Origin: Fagopyrum homotropicum | Taxonomy: Eukaryota > Streptophyta > Magnoliopsida > Caryophyllales > Polygonaceae | Reading direction: 5' to 3' | NCBI GenBank assembly: GCA_033239125.1 | Contig: BSWB01000001.1 | Span: 112,462,916-112,526,915 of the forward strand | DNA: 64,000 nucleotides | In this document: positions 54,357 through 64,000 of the stretch, piece by piece | Numbering within the stretch: position 1 is the stretch's first letter | Layout: the number at the start of each line of letters is the position of its first letter | The notes under the pieces: generated by a model | The model's database searches: none | What the model saw: only the letters and a program-made list of their open reading frames with translations | Told to the model about the DNA's origin: nothing | Program-made: the position numbers and the translations under genes

Positions 54357-57087
54357 TGTAATAACCAAAAATTTTAAACTCCGTGTAATTCGGAGTTCAA
54401 CCGGATTCCGATCCGCCGACCTCTAACCTATAAATAAAGTTAAAATGATTTGTAAATCCTATCATCTTATGCGACCTTAGTTCACATAAAATGATAAAAG
54501 ATGTAACCGGAGAGAATTCCGTACCTTGAAAATAAAATGATAAAAGACATAATTTCAGGTATAATCTCGAAAATAATTCCGTAATGTCATTTCCGAACTT
54601 TAACGATTCCGGGCGTATAACTAGTATTAATTTCAGCTCATGGTATTAAGGATTGGGCATCCCAATCTTGTAGCCCAGTTCGGCCGACCCAAGTGATGAG
54701 GAGGAAGTTGGGCCTTGTGATCCACCAACAGCCCATTCCTCTAATTTACCCTAATCTCACGCTTAACCTAATTTCCCCCATAATCCTTCTGATGTTCTCT
54801 TCTGTCGACTACACAACGGCGCATCTCCTCTGCACGTTTTACGCAAACGCCAGCTACCGCAAAGTTAGTACATCTGCAACCGGCGGGCTTCTTCTTCAGC
54901 GCCGGGACCCTTCGCTCGTGCCGTCCAGGTGAGCCGTCTTCTCCTCGGTCTATCTCTCCCCTTCCTCTCTATTCTCGAGTTGCAGCAGCTACTGACCGGG
55001 CTTCACACAGCAGAGAGTCACGCTGAGGTTGCAACCGGACCACCGTCCTCCCGACGCCGAAGCCAGGGCAGCCGCAGGAGCCGCCTCGTCTCGCCGGACC
55101 GGTGCACTGGTAAGTCCTCCTCCCTATCGAACCTTCTACCTTCTGCCGTTGTTGCTAATTCCCGCAAACACAGACCCAACGAAGTCGCGCTCGACCGAGG
55201 CTGCAGGCAGCTGAACCAGGCGGGCGGAGAAGCCCTTCCGATCACCAACCACCGCTGCAACCGCCTCTGTCGGAAGACGTGCTAGCCCAGCCTCCGACTC
55301 CTTGCAACCGGTGAGGACGATCCGACCGATGAAGCCTCAGTCCAGCAGCTGTTGAAAAGGTGAGCCATCGCTTTTCTGCAGTCCAATTCTTGCCCTCTAG
55401 ATGTTATAATTGTATAGATGATATATGTTTTCGGTTTCGTTATGAACGGAGATCAAGCCAAGGAAATGGAGGGATAGTAAGTGAGTTTGTTGAAGTCTCC
55501 TGTAGGTCCAATTGATGATAACTGGATGATAATGAGAGTAGTTTAGACTGCCCTAGAAATAGAAGTGAAAAACTCATTTTAGAACTCAGCTTGGTAAGTG
55601 AGTAATGGTCAATGTTGAGGATTAATGTTTGAGCGTTTGGATAAAGATCCACCGTTGAATTTTGGATATGTTGTAGACGGTTATACGTAGTATAGGGTAT
55701 AAAAATTTGAGAAGAAATGAACGGTCGGATTAGAAGTTATAGGCTTCCGAAGTTGGGTAGTTGAGCAGTTTTGTAAACCTTGGAATTTTGGCTAAGTATA
55801 GAATTTGTAAAGGGAGTGGTCAACTTTAGGAATTTTTATAAAACTGTTGAATGAACAGTTTGGAGAAATTCTTTCTCCTAAAGTTAGATAGGACATCATA
55901 GATAATCTAGGGATTTAAGTCGGAATTTCTATAAGCGGTTACGAATTTTATATTTGGAATCGAAGTTAGACCTCTACGACCTTCCGGAAAATAGAAACAT
56001 AGGAAAAAATGTTAGCTTGGAACCAAACGAAACTTTGGGAGTTAGAATATGATTTTAGAATCTCAAATAGGAGTTTAGACATGAATTTTAGAATTTTCGG
56101 GAATTTCGGGACCAAGGGTAAAATGGTCATTTTACCCTAAATTAATACTGTAACTAGTTATGTCTTAATACATTATTCTATTTTAGAAGTCTTAGACTTC
56201 TAACTACGTGGGAGTGTGCTAATGCACTTATCCCCTTTGGCAGGCAACTGAGTTGCTACAGTTTACAGAGCGAGTTGGTTTACAAAGAGTCGAGCTTTAT
56301 ATCAGGTAAGTCCTTTGGGCTTACTTAGCTGACTTCTGAATATGAGCATGAATGATGATAGTGGCGTGTGATTGAGATGTTTAGAGTTATAGGTTGTGAT
56401 AGATAATTACCGACCTATACTTGGCCTAAGAGTAACGGGCGGTGGCATTCTGCTCAGTTAGCTTGCGAGCGCTGGGGGTTTCTTTAGGGACTAGTCCATA
56501 CTCGGTTTGTAGTGATGCTACCGGCGGAGGTCAGCTAGACCTACACCCAGTTGGATAAGGAACGGAGGCGAGAGCTGTTAATAGCTCTCGTGCCACAACT
56601 TAAATTGAATAATGTGCATCACTTAATTAATAGATAATAAACGGTTGAGTGCCAGCATGATGTTTGTTTATTTTTTGTTTCTGCTTGTGTTTGTGCTATT
56701 GTCATTCTACTTATATTTGGATAGTTAGCTAACGGTTGATATGTTGTGTAGATTTGCCACAGGTTAGAACAGATGCCGAGTGATCCGGACGGTAGTGGTC
56801 AGCCGGGGTGTCGTACTTTTAGGACGTTTTACAGTTCCTTTATTTGTGGGTTTTTCAGTTGGACCTTGTTTCTTTTCGTTCATTCCGTACGTTGTTACAT
56901 TACGTTTTTCCGGCTGTTAGTTGTTCTGGTCACATGCATACACTGTTAAGAATTATTTTATGATTTCCGGTTTTCCTTATCTGTGCCTTGTTGTAAGATC
57001 TTGTTAAATTGTTGTCAAACTGAGGTCGGGACCCACTGTGCGGTCCTAACCAGTAACTCCCCGAGTTGTAAAATTTGGGGTGTTACA
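54357..57087 (+). repeat. 5' LTR of the chromovirus
   Basis: 2731 bp, TGTAA..TTACA ends. The segment 54680-55380 is notably GC-rich and pyrimidine-rich, like a plant gene leader, and includes a GCACTG|GTAAGTCC donor-like site (55102-55117). A 118-codon ORF (54929-55285) is repeated in the other LTR at 62512-62868 but matches no family I know, and I treat it as chance or leader sequence. Confidence 0.92.
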
Positions 57088-57090
57088 ACA

Positions 57091-57102
57091 TGGTATCAGA
57101 GC
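57091..57102 (+). promoter_or_regulatory. Primer-binding site of the chromovirus
   Basis: TGGTATCAGAGC, three bases after the LTR end, is complementary to the 3' end of plant initiator methionine tRNA, the usual primer of Tekay/Del and related elements. Confidence 0.92.
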
Positions 57103-58960
57103 TCTAGGTTGGCAACAATGGCATTTGAAATCTTCTAAAAGGTCATATAAGTAAATAAACAGAACCCGAAAAGGGTCTGAGTTTTCCAAAGAAGATTTTG
57201 GTTTTAAAATGCATACATAGTCGGGTTGGGATAGAAAGTACGGATGACCACCACTACCTCCGCAGATCTCGGCAGCTTAGTACTTTTAGAAATGTTATGT
57301 TGACTTAGAAGCTGCTTATAAAGATATGTACAATAAATAAGTTTATGCCGAAGGTTAGTAGCATAATAATTATATTATGTCCTTAACGGAGATAACATAA
57401 TGAGGTTCTCACTCCGTTGACACATCTAAGTAGATTTTGAAGGGTGTCAACATGAGGATTAGGATGCACATCTTATGTGCATTAGGGTAGGCAAACGGCG
57501 GACAACTCCTTCGAGCGTGTTGAAAAGCGTCAAGACGGAAAGCGAAGACTGAAGGATAACACCAACGAGCATGGCAAGAAGGGGATCCCGAGTCAAGTTA
57601 ACAGGATCAAATGAAGATTATACATGAGAGTAGTTCCGGAAAAGCATTAGATGATCGACAATTATGCAAGTGGGGAGCAACATCACATAGATTCTTTCAA
57701 GTGTGGTAACGATATGAACAACGTGGATCCCGTCAGAAACAGTCATAGTAATGAAAGTCAAAGTAAGATATGGAACCAATCCAGACAAAAGACATTAAAT
57801 TTACGCTTACCGACGGACCAAAATATGAAGGTTGTTGTTAGAAGCAGGGCGGAATATGGCCACTATTGGCAAAGTAAGTCGGCATCCTAATCAAGCGGGT
57901 CCCACCTAGACACTCATAACCTAAGAATTAAGAAGAGATATGTCGTCGAACCAACTATGAAGACTTAAAGAGCCACACAACTGAAGCTTATGGTTAGCCA
58001 GAAAGTGGAGGGTGGATTTCATAAGCATGGAGGCAGAGTGACTTTCTATAAGACAAGTGAGATACAAGAAAGATGGTGATACAGATATCCAAATGATATA
58101 ATCCTGAAAGCGGAGTCAAAGGATCACTATAAAGACAACATTATAATTTAACACCAACTAAGGAACAAGAGTGTGTGAAAATGATCTTGGCGTACCCAAG
58201 GGCCGTGATAACTTCCCTCTCTGAAAGGGACTTAAGTCGCCAACACCAACACTTCACACCGGAACCTCACAAGCAGCTGGTGACCGAGGAAAAAGGAATC
58301 GCGAAGATGTAATTACGAGCTATCATGGAAAATCTGATGAGTCCATTGACGACAGATGAATGAGGCAGCTAAACTAGGAAAGAGTATAGTGGCCTTATAG
58401 TGAGAAATAGAAGTGTAGATTATAGAAGAAGCTAAAGGAGTATAAACGTAGAAACTGGAGGAGATAGATTCCACCAAGTAAATCAAACTTCAAAGAGATA
58501 GAAGAAAAGTAAGTCTATGATATTGCAGAAGGTCAACTATAGACTAAATGGTAACAACGGAGCCTTACATGTGCGGGTTAATTAGTAGTGACGGGTTGGC
58601 ATATAAGAAGAATGACCACATGGTCACAAATGAATTTTATCGACATGTGGAGAAGTCCTTAAAAAGATCAAATACGACAATTGTAAAGTCAAATCGATAC
58701 AAGTACAAGTAACACCGAATAAGTCAAGTCAGTAAATCTAATTAAAATGGGAAAGGAAGAATTGACGGTCAAAAATGACCCCTTATATCATTGATGATAT
58801 AAAGAGAATGGTTGCGAACAGTTGTGCACTTACCGGCTAAGGAAAGGGTACAAATCATAGTTAGTACATATGAAGTCGTATTGGAAGCACGAGAGGAGTA
58901 AGAAGAAGTAGATAATTTTGATCAGATCCTACGTCAGACCAGATAGAAGTTACTTAGCAT
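57103..58960 (+). other. Chromovirus interior without recognisable gag or protease
   Basis: This position should hold about 1.8-2 kb of gag and protease. All frames are closed within about 80 codons; the longest (57651-57890) shows no gag core, zinc knuckle or D-S/T-G protease site. Composition is purine-rich (AAG/GAA runs) on the + strand, unlike the flanking pol. Either it is extremely decayed or it has been replaced by other sequence. Confidence 0.55.
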
Positions 58961-59750
58961 TCCACACAAATAGAGCTGCTTAAGTTGGAGAAGCAGTTAG
59001 AGGAGTTAGCAGAGAAGGGGGGCTTTATACGTCCTGGTGTTTCTCTCTGGGGCGCACCAGTATTATTTGTGAGGAAGAAGGATGGATCGATGAGGCTGTG
59101 TATTGATTACCGGGAGTTGAACAAGGTCACCATCAAGAATAAGTATCCACTGCCTCGCATAGATGATCTGTTGGACCAGCTACATGGGGCGTCAGTGTTC
59201 TCGAGGATAGATTTGAGAACGGGGTATCACCAGCTGAGAGTGAGAGACCAGGACATACCTAAGACGGCATTCCGGACTAGGTATGGCCACTATGAGTTTG
59301 TAGTGATGCCAGTCGGGCTCACTAATGCGCCAGCAGTATTTATGGAGTTGATGAATGGGATTTTCATCGACTTCTTAGACCAGTTTGTAGTGGTCTTCAT
59401 TGACGACATTCTGGTTTACTCTAGAAGTCGAGAGGAGCATGCCGGACACTTGAGGACAGTGTTACAGATTCTACAGGATAGCCAGCTATATGCTAAGCTA
59501 TCCAAGTGTGAGTTCTGGATGTCAGAGGTGGCTTTCCTAGGCCATGTAGTGACTGCTGAGGGGATTAAGGTCGACCCGGCGAAGATTGAGTCAGTGTCCT
59601 CTTGGCAACCTCTGAAGAACGTTAAGGAGGTTCGCAGCTTCCTTGGATTGGCAGGGTATTACCGTCGGTTTGTGGAAGGGTTTTCCCTGATCGCCCGACC
59701 ACTTACTTCCCTCCTAAGGAAGACTACTCGGTTCGTCTAGTTTGAGCCGT
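58961..59750 (+). pseudogene. Chromovirus reverse transcriptase
   Basis: The open part is 58985-59740 (251 residues). It has KQLEELAEKGGFIRPGVS, WGAPVLFVRKKDGSMRLCID, YRELNKVTIKNKYPLPRIDD, SRIDLRTGYHQLRVRD, the MPVGLTNAP block, the catalytic box FIDDILVYSRS and the thumb LGHVVTAEGIKVDPAKIE with FLGLAGYYRRFVEGF. The FIDD form of the Y/F-x-D-D box is usual in chromoviruses. The frame ends at TAG 59738-59740, where Trp (TGG) is typical (a G-to-A change). The N-terminal approach is closed, with no join to a protease. Confidence 0.88.
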
Positions 59751-60180
59751 GTCAGCAGAGTTTTGAGGAGCTGAAGAGGAGATTGACATCTGCTCCGATT
59801 TTAGCACAACCTGAGGGTACAAGAGGACTTTGTAGTGTACAGTGATGCATCCAAGCTGGGCTTGGGGTGTGTCTTGATGCAGAGGGGTAAGGTCATAGTG
59901 TATGCGTCTCGACAGCTGAAGACGTATGAGGAGAACTACCCCACCCATGACCTGGAGTTGGCTGCAGTAGTACATGCTCTTAAGATCTGGCGTCATTATC
60001 TCTATGGAGCGACCTGTCAGATCTTCACAGACCATAAGAGTTTGAAGTACATATTCACTCAGCGGGAGTTGAATAACCGCCAGAGGCGGTGACTAGAGTT
60101 GATCAAGGATTTCGACCTTGAGATTCTCTACCACCCCGGGAAGGCGAATGTAGTTGCCGACGCTTTGAGCCGGAAGACGC
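59751..60180 (+). pseudogene. Chromovirus RNase H
   Basis: SFEELKRRLTSAPIL leads in. A frameshift near 59815-59825 precedes VYSDASKLGLGCVLMQ, then YPTHDLELAAVVHALKIWRH, TDHKSLKYIFTQRELNNRQRR and, after a TGA at 60090-60092 (Trp usual), DFDLEILYHPGKANVVADAL. Catalytic D (SDAS), E (DLELAA) and D (TDHKS) are present. It removes template RNA during reverse transcription. Confidence 0.85.
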
Positions 60181-61310
60181 CTAGGGAGAAGGCGATAGCT
60201 CGGTTGACAGTACAGCCACAGTTACAGAGAGACTTAGCTTGGTTGGAGGTAGAGATCCAGTTCCCCGATATAGCTCATCAGTTAGCCACCTTTGAGTTAC
60301 TTCCTGATCTGTTGGGCGAGACCCGACAGAAGCAGGAGACCTGCCCGACTTTGACCCGGATCCGAGACCGGATGTCACGAGATGAGGCACCTCAGTTCAC
60401 TATTGGTGCCGATGGAGTGATGAGACGGCAGGATCGTATCTGTGTGCCATCAGACAGTGAGTTGAGACAGAGGATACTAGGTGAGGCTCATGCTACCCCT
60501 TACTCCGTATATCCAGGAGCGAGTAAGATGTATAAGGACGTGAGACGTTCCTTCCGGTGGGGTGGTTTGAAGCCTGATGTGACTCGGTATGTAGCCCAGT
60601 GTGCGACCTGTCAGTAGGTCAAGATTGAGCATCGTAGGTCCGGAGGAGAGCTCCACCCACTTCCAGTACCATAGTGGAAGTGGGAGGATATATCTATGGA
60701 TTTCGTCACAGGGTTGAGGCTCAGTAGAGGTTTTGATGCCATTTGGGTAGTGGTAGACCGTCTGACGAAGACCGCACGTTTCATTCCGATCAAGGAAACG
60801 TGGCCGGTAAGTCGTCTAGCGGAGGAGTTCACCAGACACATTGTGAGACTCCACGGAGTACCGAGGACTATCGTCTCCGACAGGGATGGACGTTTTACCT
60901 CGAGATTTTGGCAGCAGGTACATACTGCTCTGGGGACGAGTCTACACTTTACCACTGCCTATCACCCACAGACAGACGGTCAGTCTGAGAGGACCATTCA
61001 GACCTTAGAGGACATGCTGCGGGCGTGTGTCCTAGATTGGGTGACATGTAGGGGCAGATCATCTTCCCCTAGTAGAGTTTTCATATAATAACAGCTGGCA
61101 CGCGTCTATTGGGATGGCTCCCTATGAAGCTTTATACGGGCGGAGATGTCGTACACCATTATGTTGGGATAAGCCAGCAGAGTTGATGGAGTAACTCCAG
61201 ATCAGGTACAGGATAACATCGCTCGAATGGTCCTAGTCCGAGAGCGGATGTTAGCAGCTCAGAGTCTTCAGAAATCCTACGCCGACAAAAAGGCGTCGAT
61301 CTTGGACGTT
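60181..61310 (+). pseudogene. Chromovirus integrase
   Basis: The zinc-finger region runs EAHATPYSVYPGASKMYKDV to CATCQ. The second zinc-ligand His of the usual HPG is Tyr here (YPGA, a CAT-to-TAT-type change). After two TAG codons (60615-60617 and 60672-60674) the core has MDFVTGL, IVSDRDGRFTSRFWQ, YHPQTDGQSERTIQTLEDML with both Asp and Glu kept. A frameshift near 61050-61080 precedes YNNSWHASIGMAPYEALYGR, and another, near 61287-61292 in an A run, precedes the C-terminal module. It joins cDNA to the chromosome. Confidence 0.85.
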
Positions 61311-61675
61311 TAGAGTGGGTGCTCAGGTGTGGCTGAGAGTGTCACCTACGAGGGGAGTCAGGTGTTCCGGCACTAAGGGGAAGCTGAGTTCCCGATATGT
61401 CGGACCTTTTGAGATCTTAGAGAGAGTTGGAGAGGTGACCTACAGATTAGCTTTACCGCCAAGAATAGAGGGTGTTCATCCGGTCTTCCATGTATCTCAG
61501 TTGAGAGAGTACATTCCGGATCCAAGACACATCATCAACCATGAGGACCTGACAGTTGAGCCGATCACACCTTTGTAGAGTACCTAGTAGCTGTCTTGGA
61601 GCGCAGTACTAGACGTCTGCGGTCCAAGGAGATACTTATGTTGCGAATCCAGTGGTCTATGAGAGGAGAGTATTA
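61311..61675 (+). pseudogene. Integrase C-terminal GPY/F module and chromodomain remnant
   Basis: An open 87-codon stretch (61315-61578) has VGAQVWLRVSPTRGV, GTKGKLSSRYVGPFEILERV (the GPF/Y module) and HPVFHVSQLREYIPD. Past the TAG at 61576-61578 the same region reads VAVLERSTRRLRSKEI and LRIQWSMRGE, matching the start of a chromodomain. Chromodomains direct integration into methylated-histone heterochromatin in this lineage. The usual C-terminal part (EATWE) is not seen. Confidence 0.72.
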
Positions 61676-61925
61676 AACGTAACTATCCCGAATTCCTTGC
61701 GGGATTAGAGGTTACTCCTGTTTTGACGAGTTAGTACTCGGATGTGTGTTGTTTGACCTTTTAGGTTTTATTGATTTGGGTGATTACGATTTATGGGATA
61801 CCTGTCTGCTTTCGATGATTGAGTAGTTGCATGGTAGCAAACGAAAATGTTTAGAAAACTAAAATATACCAAAGGAAACGTGTGAGTAAAACAATGATTC
61901 TAAGTTTCGGGACGAAACTTCTTTT

Positions 61926-61933
61926 AAGAGGGC
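61926..61933 (+). promoter_or_regulatory. Polypurine tract of the chromovirus
   Basis: AAGAGGG within CTTTTAAGAGGGCTCTGA ends a few bases before the 3' LTR start and follows CGGGACGAAACTTC, a block commonly seen at this place in Tekay/Del-type elements. It primes plus-strand DNA synthesis. Confidence 0.75.
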
Positions 61934-61938
61934 TCTGA

Positions 61939-64000
61939 TGTAATAACCGAAAATTTTAAACTCCGTGTAATTCGGAGTTCAACCGGATTCCGATCCACCG
62001 ACCTCTAACCTATAAATAAAGTTAAAATGATTTGTAAATCCTATCATCTTATGCGACCTTAGTTCACATAAAATGATAAAAGATGTAACCGGAGAGAATT
62101 CCGTACCTTGAAAATAAAATGATAAAAGACATAATTTCAGGTATAATCTCGAAAATAATTCCGTAATGTCATTTCCGAACTTTAACGATTCCGGGCATAT
62201 AACTAGTATTAATTTCAGCTCATGGTATTAAGGATTGGGCATCCCAATCTTGTAGCCCAGTTCGGCCGACCCAAGTGATGAGGAGGAAGTTGGGCCTTGT
62301 GATCCACCAACCAGCCCATTCCTCTAATTTACCCTAATCTCACGCTTAACCTAATTTCCCCCATAATCCTTCTGATGTTCTCTTCTGTCGACTACACAAC
62401 GGCGCATCTCCTCTGCACGTTTTACGCAAACGCCAGCTACCGCAAAGTCAGTGCATCTGCAACCGGCGGGCTTCTTCTTCAGCGCCGGGACCCTTCGCTC
62501 GTGCCGTCCAGGTGAGCCGTCTTCTCCTCGGTCTATCTCTCCCCTTCCTCTCTGTTCTCGAGTTGCAGCAGCTACTGACCGGGCTTCACACAGCAGAGAG
62601 TCACGCTGAGGTTGCAACCGGACCACCGTCCTCCCGACGCCAAAGCCAGGGCAGCCGCAGGAGCCGCCTCGTCTCGCCGGACCGGTGCACTGGTAAGTCC
62701 TCCTCCCTATCGAACCTTCTACCTTCTGCCGTTGTTGCTAATTCCCGCAAACACAGACCCAACGAAGTCGCGCTCGACCGAGGCTGCAGGCAGCTGAACC
62801 AGGCGGGCGGAGAAGCCCTTCCGATCACCAACCACCGCTGCAACCGCCTCTGTCGGAAGACGTGCTAGCCCAGCCTCCGACTCCTTGCAACCGGTGAGGA
62901 CGATCCGACCGATGAAGCCTCAGTCCAGCAGCTGTTGAAAAGGTGAGCCATCGCTTTTCTGCAGTCCAATTCTTGCCCTCTAGATGTTATAATTGTATAG
63001 ATGATATATGTTTTCGGTTTCGTTATGAACGGAGATCAAGCCAAGGAAATGGAGGGATAGTAAGTGAGTTTGTTGAAGTCTCCTGTAGGTCCAATTGATG
63101 ATAACTGGATGATAATGAGAGTAGTTTAGACTGCCCTAGAAATAGAAGTGAAAAACTCATTTTAGAACTCAGCTTGGTAAGTGAGTAATGGTCAATGTTG
63201 AGGATTAATGTTTGAGCGTTTGGATAAAGATCCACCGTTGAATTTTGGATATGTTGTAGACGGTTATACGTAGTATAGGGTATAAAAATTTGAGAAGAAA
63301 TGAACGGTCGGATTAGAAATTATAGGCTTCCGAAGTTGGGTAGTTGAGCAGTTTTGTAAACCTTGGAATTTTGGCTAAGTATAGAATTTGTAAAGGGAGT
63401 GGTCAACTTTAGGAATTTTTATAAAACTGTTGAATGAACAGTTTGGAGAAATTCTTTCTCCTAAAGTTAGATAGGACATCATAGATAATCTAGGGATTTA
63501 AGTCGGAATTTCTATAAGCGGTTACAAATTTTATATTTGGAATCGAAGTTAGACCTCTACGACCTTCCGGAAAATAGAAACATAGGAAAAAATGTTAGCT
63601 TGGAACCAAACGAAACTTTGGGAGTTAGAATATGATTTTAGAATCTCAAATAGGAGTTTAGACATGAATTTTAGAATTTTCGGGAATTTCGGGACCAAGG
63701 GTAAAATGGTCATTTTACCCTAAATTAATACTGTAACTAGTTATGTCTTAATACATTATTCTATTTTAGAAGTCTTAGACTTCTAACTACGTGGGAGTGT
63801 GCTAATGCACTTATCCCCTTTGGCAGGCAACTGAGTTGCTACAGTTTACAGAGCGAGTTGGTTTACAAAGAGTCGAGCTTTATATCAGGTAAGTCCTTTG
63901 GGCTTACTTAGCTGACTTCTGAATATGAGCATGAATGATGATAGTGGCGTGTGATTGAGATGTTTAGAGTTATAGGTTGTGATAGATAATTACCGACCTA
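61939..64000 (+). repeat. 3' LTR of the chromovirus (cut by window end)
   Basis: Matches 54357-56420 with about ten differences by hand count, mostly transitions, plus a one-base C insertion near 62312. The remaining 0.67 kb and the right target duplication lie outside the window. Confidence 0.92.

Larger units (their letters stand above)
54357..64000 (+). mobile_element. Chromovirus (Tekay/Del-like) retrotransposon, defective, runs off the window
   Basis: 5' LTR 54357-57087 and 3' LTR from 61939 (cut by the window end) start TGTAATAACC. The 5' LTR ends TGTTACA. The primer-binding site TGGTATCAGAGC (57091-57102) is the initiator-Met tRNA type. A purine tract AAGAGGG precedes the 3' LTR. The interior has reverse transcriptase, RNase H, integrase and a chromodomain remnant but no recognisable gag or protease. 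Over about 2060 comparable bases I count roughly ten LTR differences (about 0.5 percent), so insertion is recent, yet pol has several stops and frameshifts. Confidence 0.92.

Noticed and set aside
54929..55285. 118-codon ORF present in both chromovirus LTRs (second copy 62512-62868)
   Set aside because: Low-complexity Ser/Arg/Leu composition, no known domain, and overlapping ORFs on both strands in the same GC-rich block. The identity of the two copies is explained by LTR identity, not by coding constraint.

Overview
This is nuclear DNA from a flowering plant, most likely a eudicot; the species cannot be named from the sequence. The signs are spliced genes with GT/AG introns, plant-type LTR retrotransposons of the Athila and Tekay/Del lineages, Mutator-like (MULE) and CACTA transposons that carry plant gene fragments, and one ordinary housekeeping gene. 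There are no operons, ribosome binding sites, rRNA or tRNA genes, or CRISPR arrays.

Layout. Positions 1-40.5 kb are a nest of mobile elements. The oldest layer is a large MULE with a transposase on the + strand (2733-4375) and, convergent to it, a multi-exon DUF1985/ULP1-protease gene on the - strand (5324-40545). Athila element A (5518-33157, target duplication TTTTT) lies inside an intron of the ULP1 gene. Element A holds a second Athila, B (11159-24461, duplication CGGCT), in its integrase codons, and a CACTA transposon (25828-30705, duplication AAT) in its 3' region. The CACTA carries fragments of a methionine S-methyltransferase gene and an ankyrin-repeat gene. A chromovirus-type solo LTR (37775-39816) sits in another ULP1-gene intron. 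At the left edge a third Athila LTR (family C, 1-1181) interrupts a further chromovirus-type LTR (1182-2576).

Positions 41-45.6 kb hold a small MULE with long terminal inverted repeats (41095-42569), followed within about 60 bp by the TBP transcription unit. TBP (TATA-binding protein, 200 residues over nine exons) is the only gene in the window that looks intact. Positions 45.7-50.2 kb look like a gene-fragment carrier, possibly a Helitron, with collinear exons of the pyrophosphate-dependent phosphofructokinase alpha subunit and of an AGO4-like Argonaute. A perfect solo LTR (50174-51916, duplication TATAA) cuts it. AT-rich diverged repeats fill 52.8-54.35 kb. From 54357 to the window end lies a chromovirus with 2.7-kb LTRs that are nearly identical to each other, although its coding interior is badly damaged.

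The most unusual signals belong to no standard feature class. (1) The three Athila families each reiterate their own 12-bp near-palindrome of the form NNNCGNNCGNNN (CCTCGACCGAGG in A, CCACGGCCGTGG in B, AATCGTCCGATT in C). The first copy lies at the same LTR coordinate, about 331-347, in all three, and copies recur in internal linkers of A and B. (2) The introns and spacers of the MULE are filled with the heptamer CTGGTAT, always on the sense strand of the gene concerned, so its orientation flips between the two convergent genes. Both are directly visible; their function is unknown.
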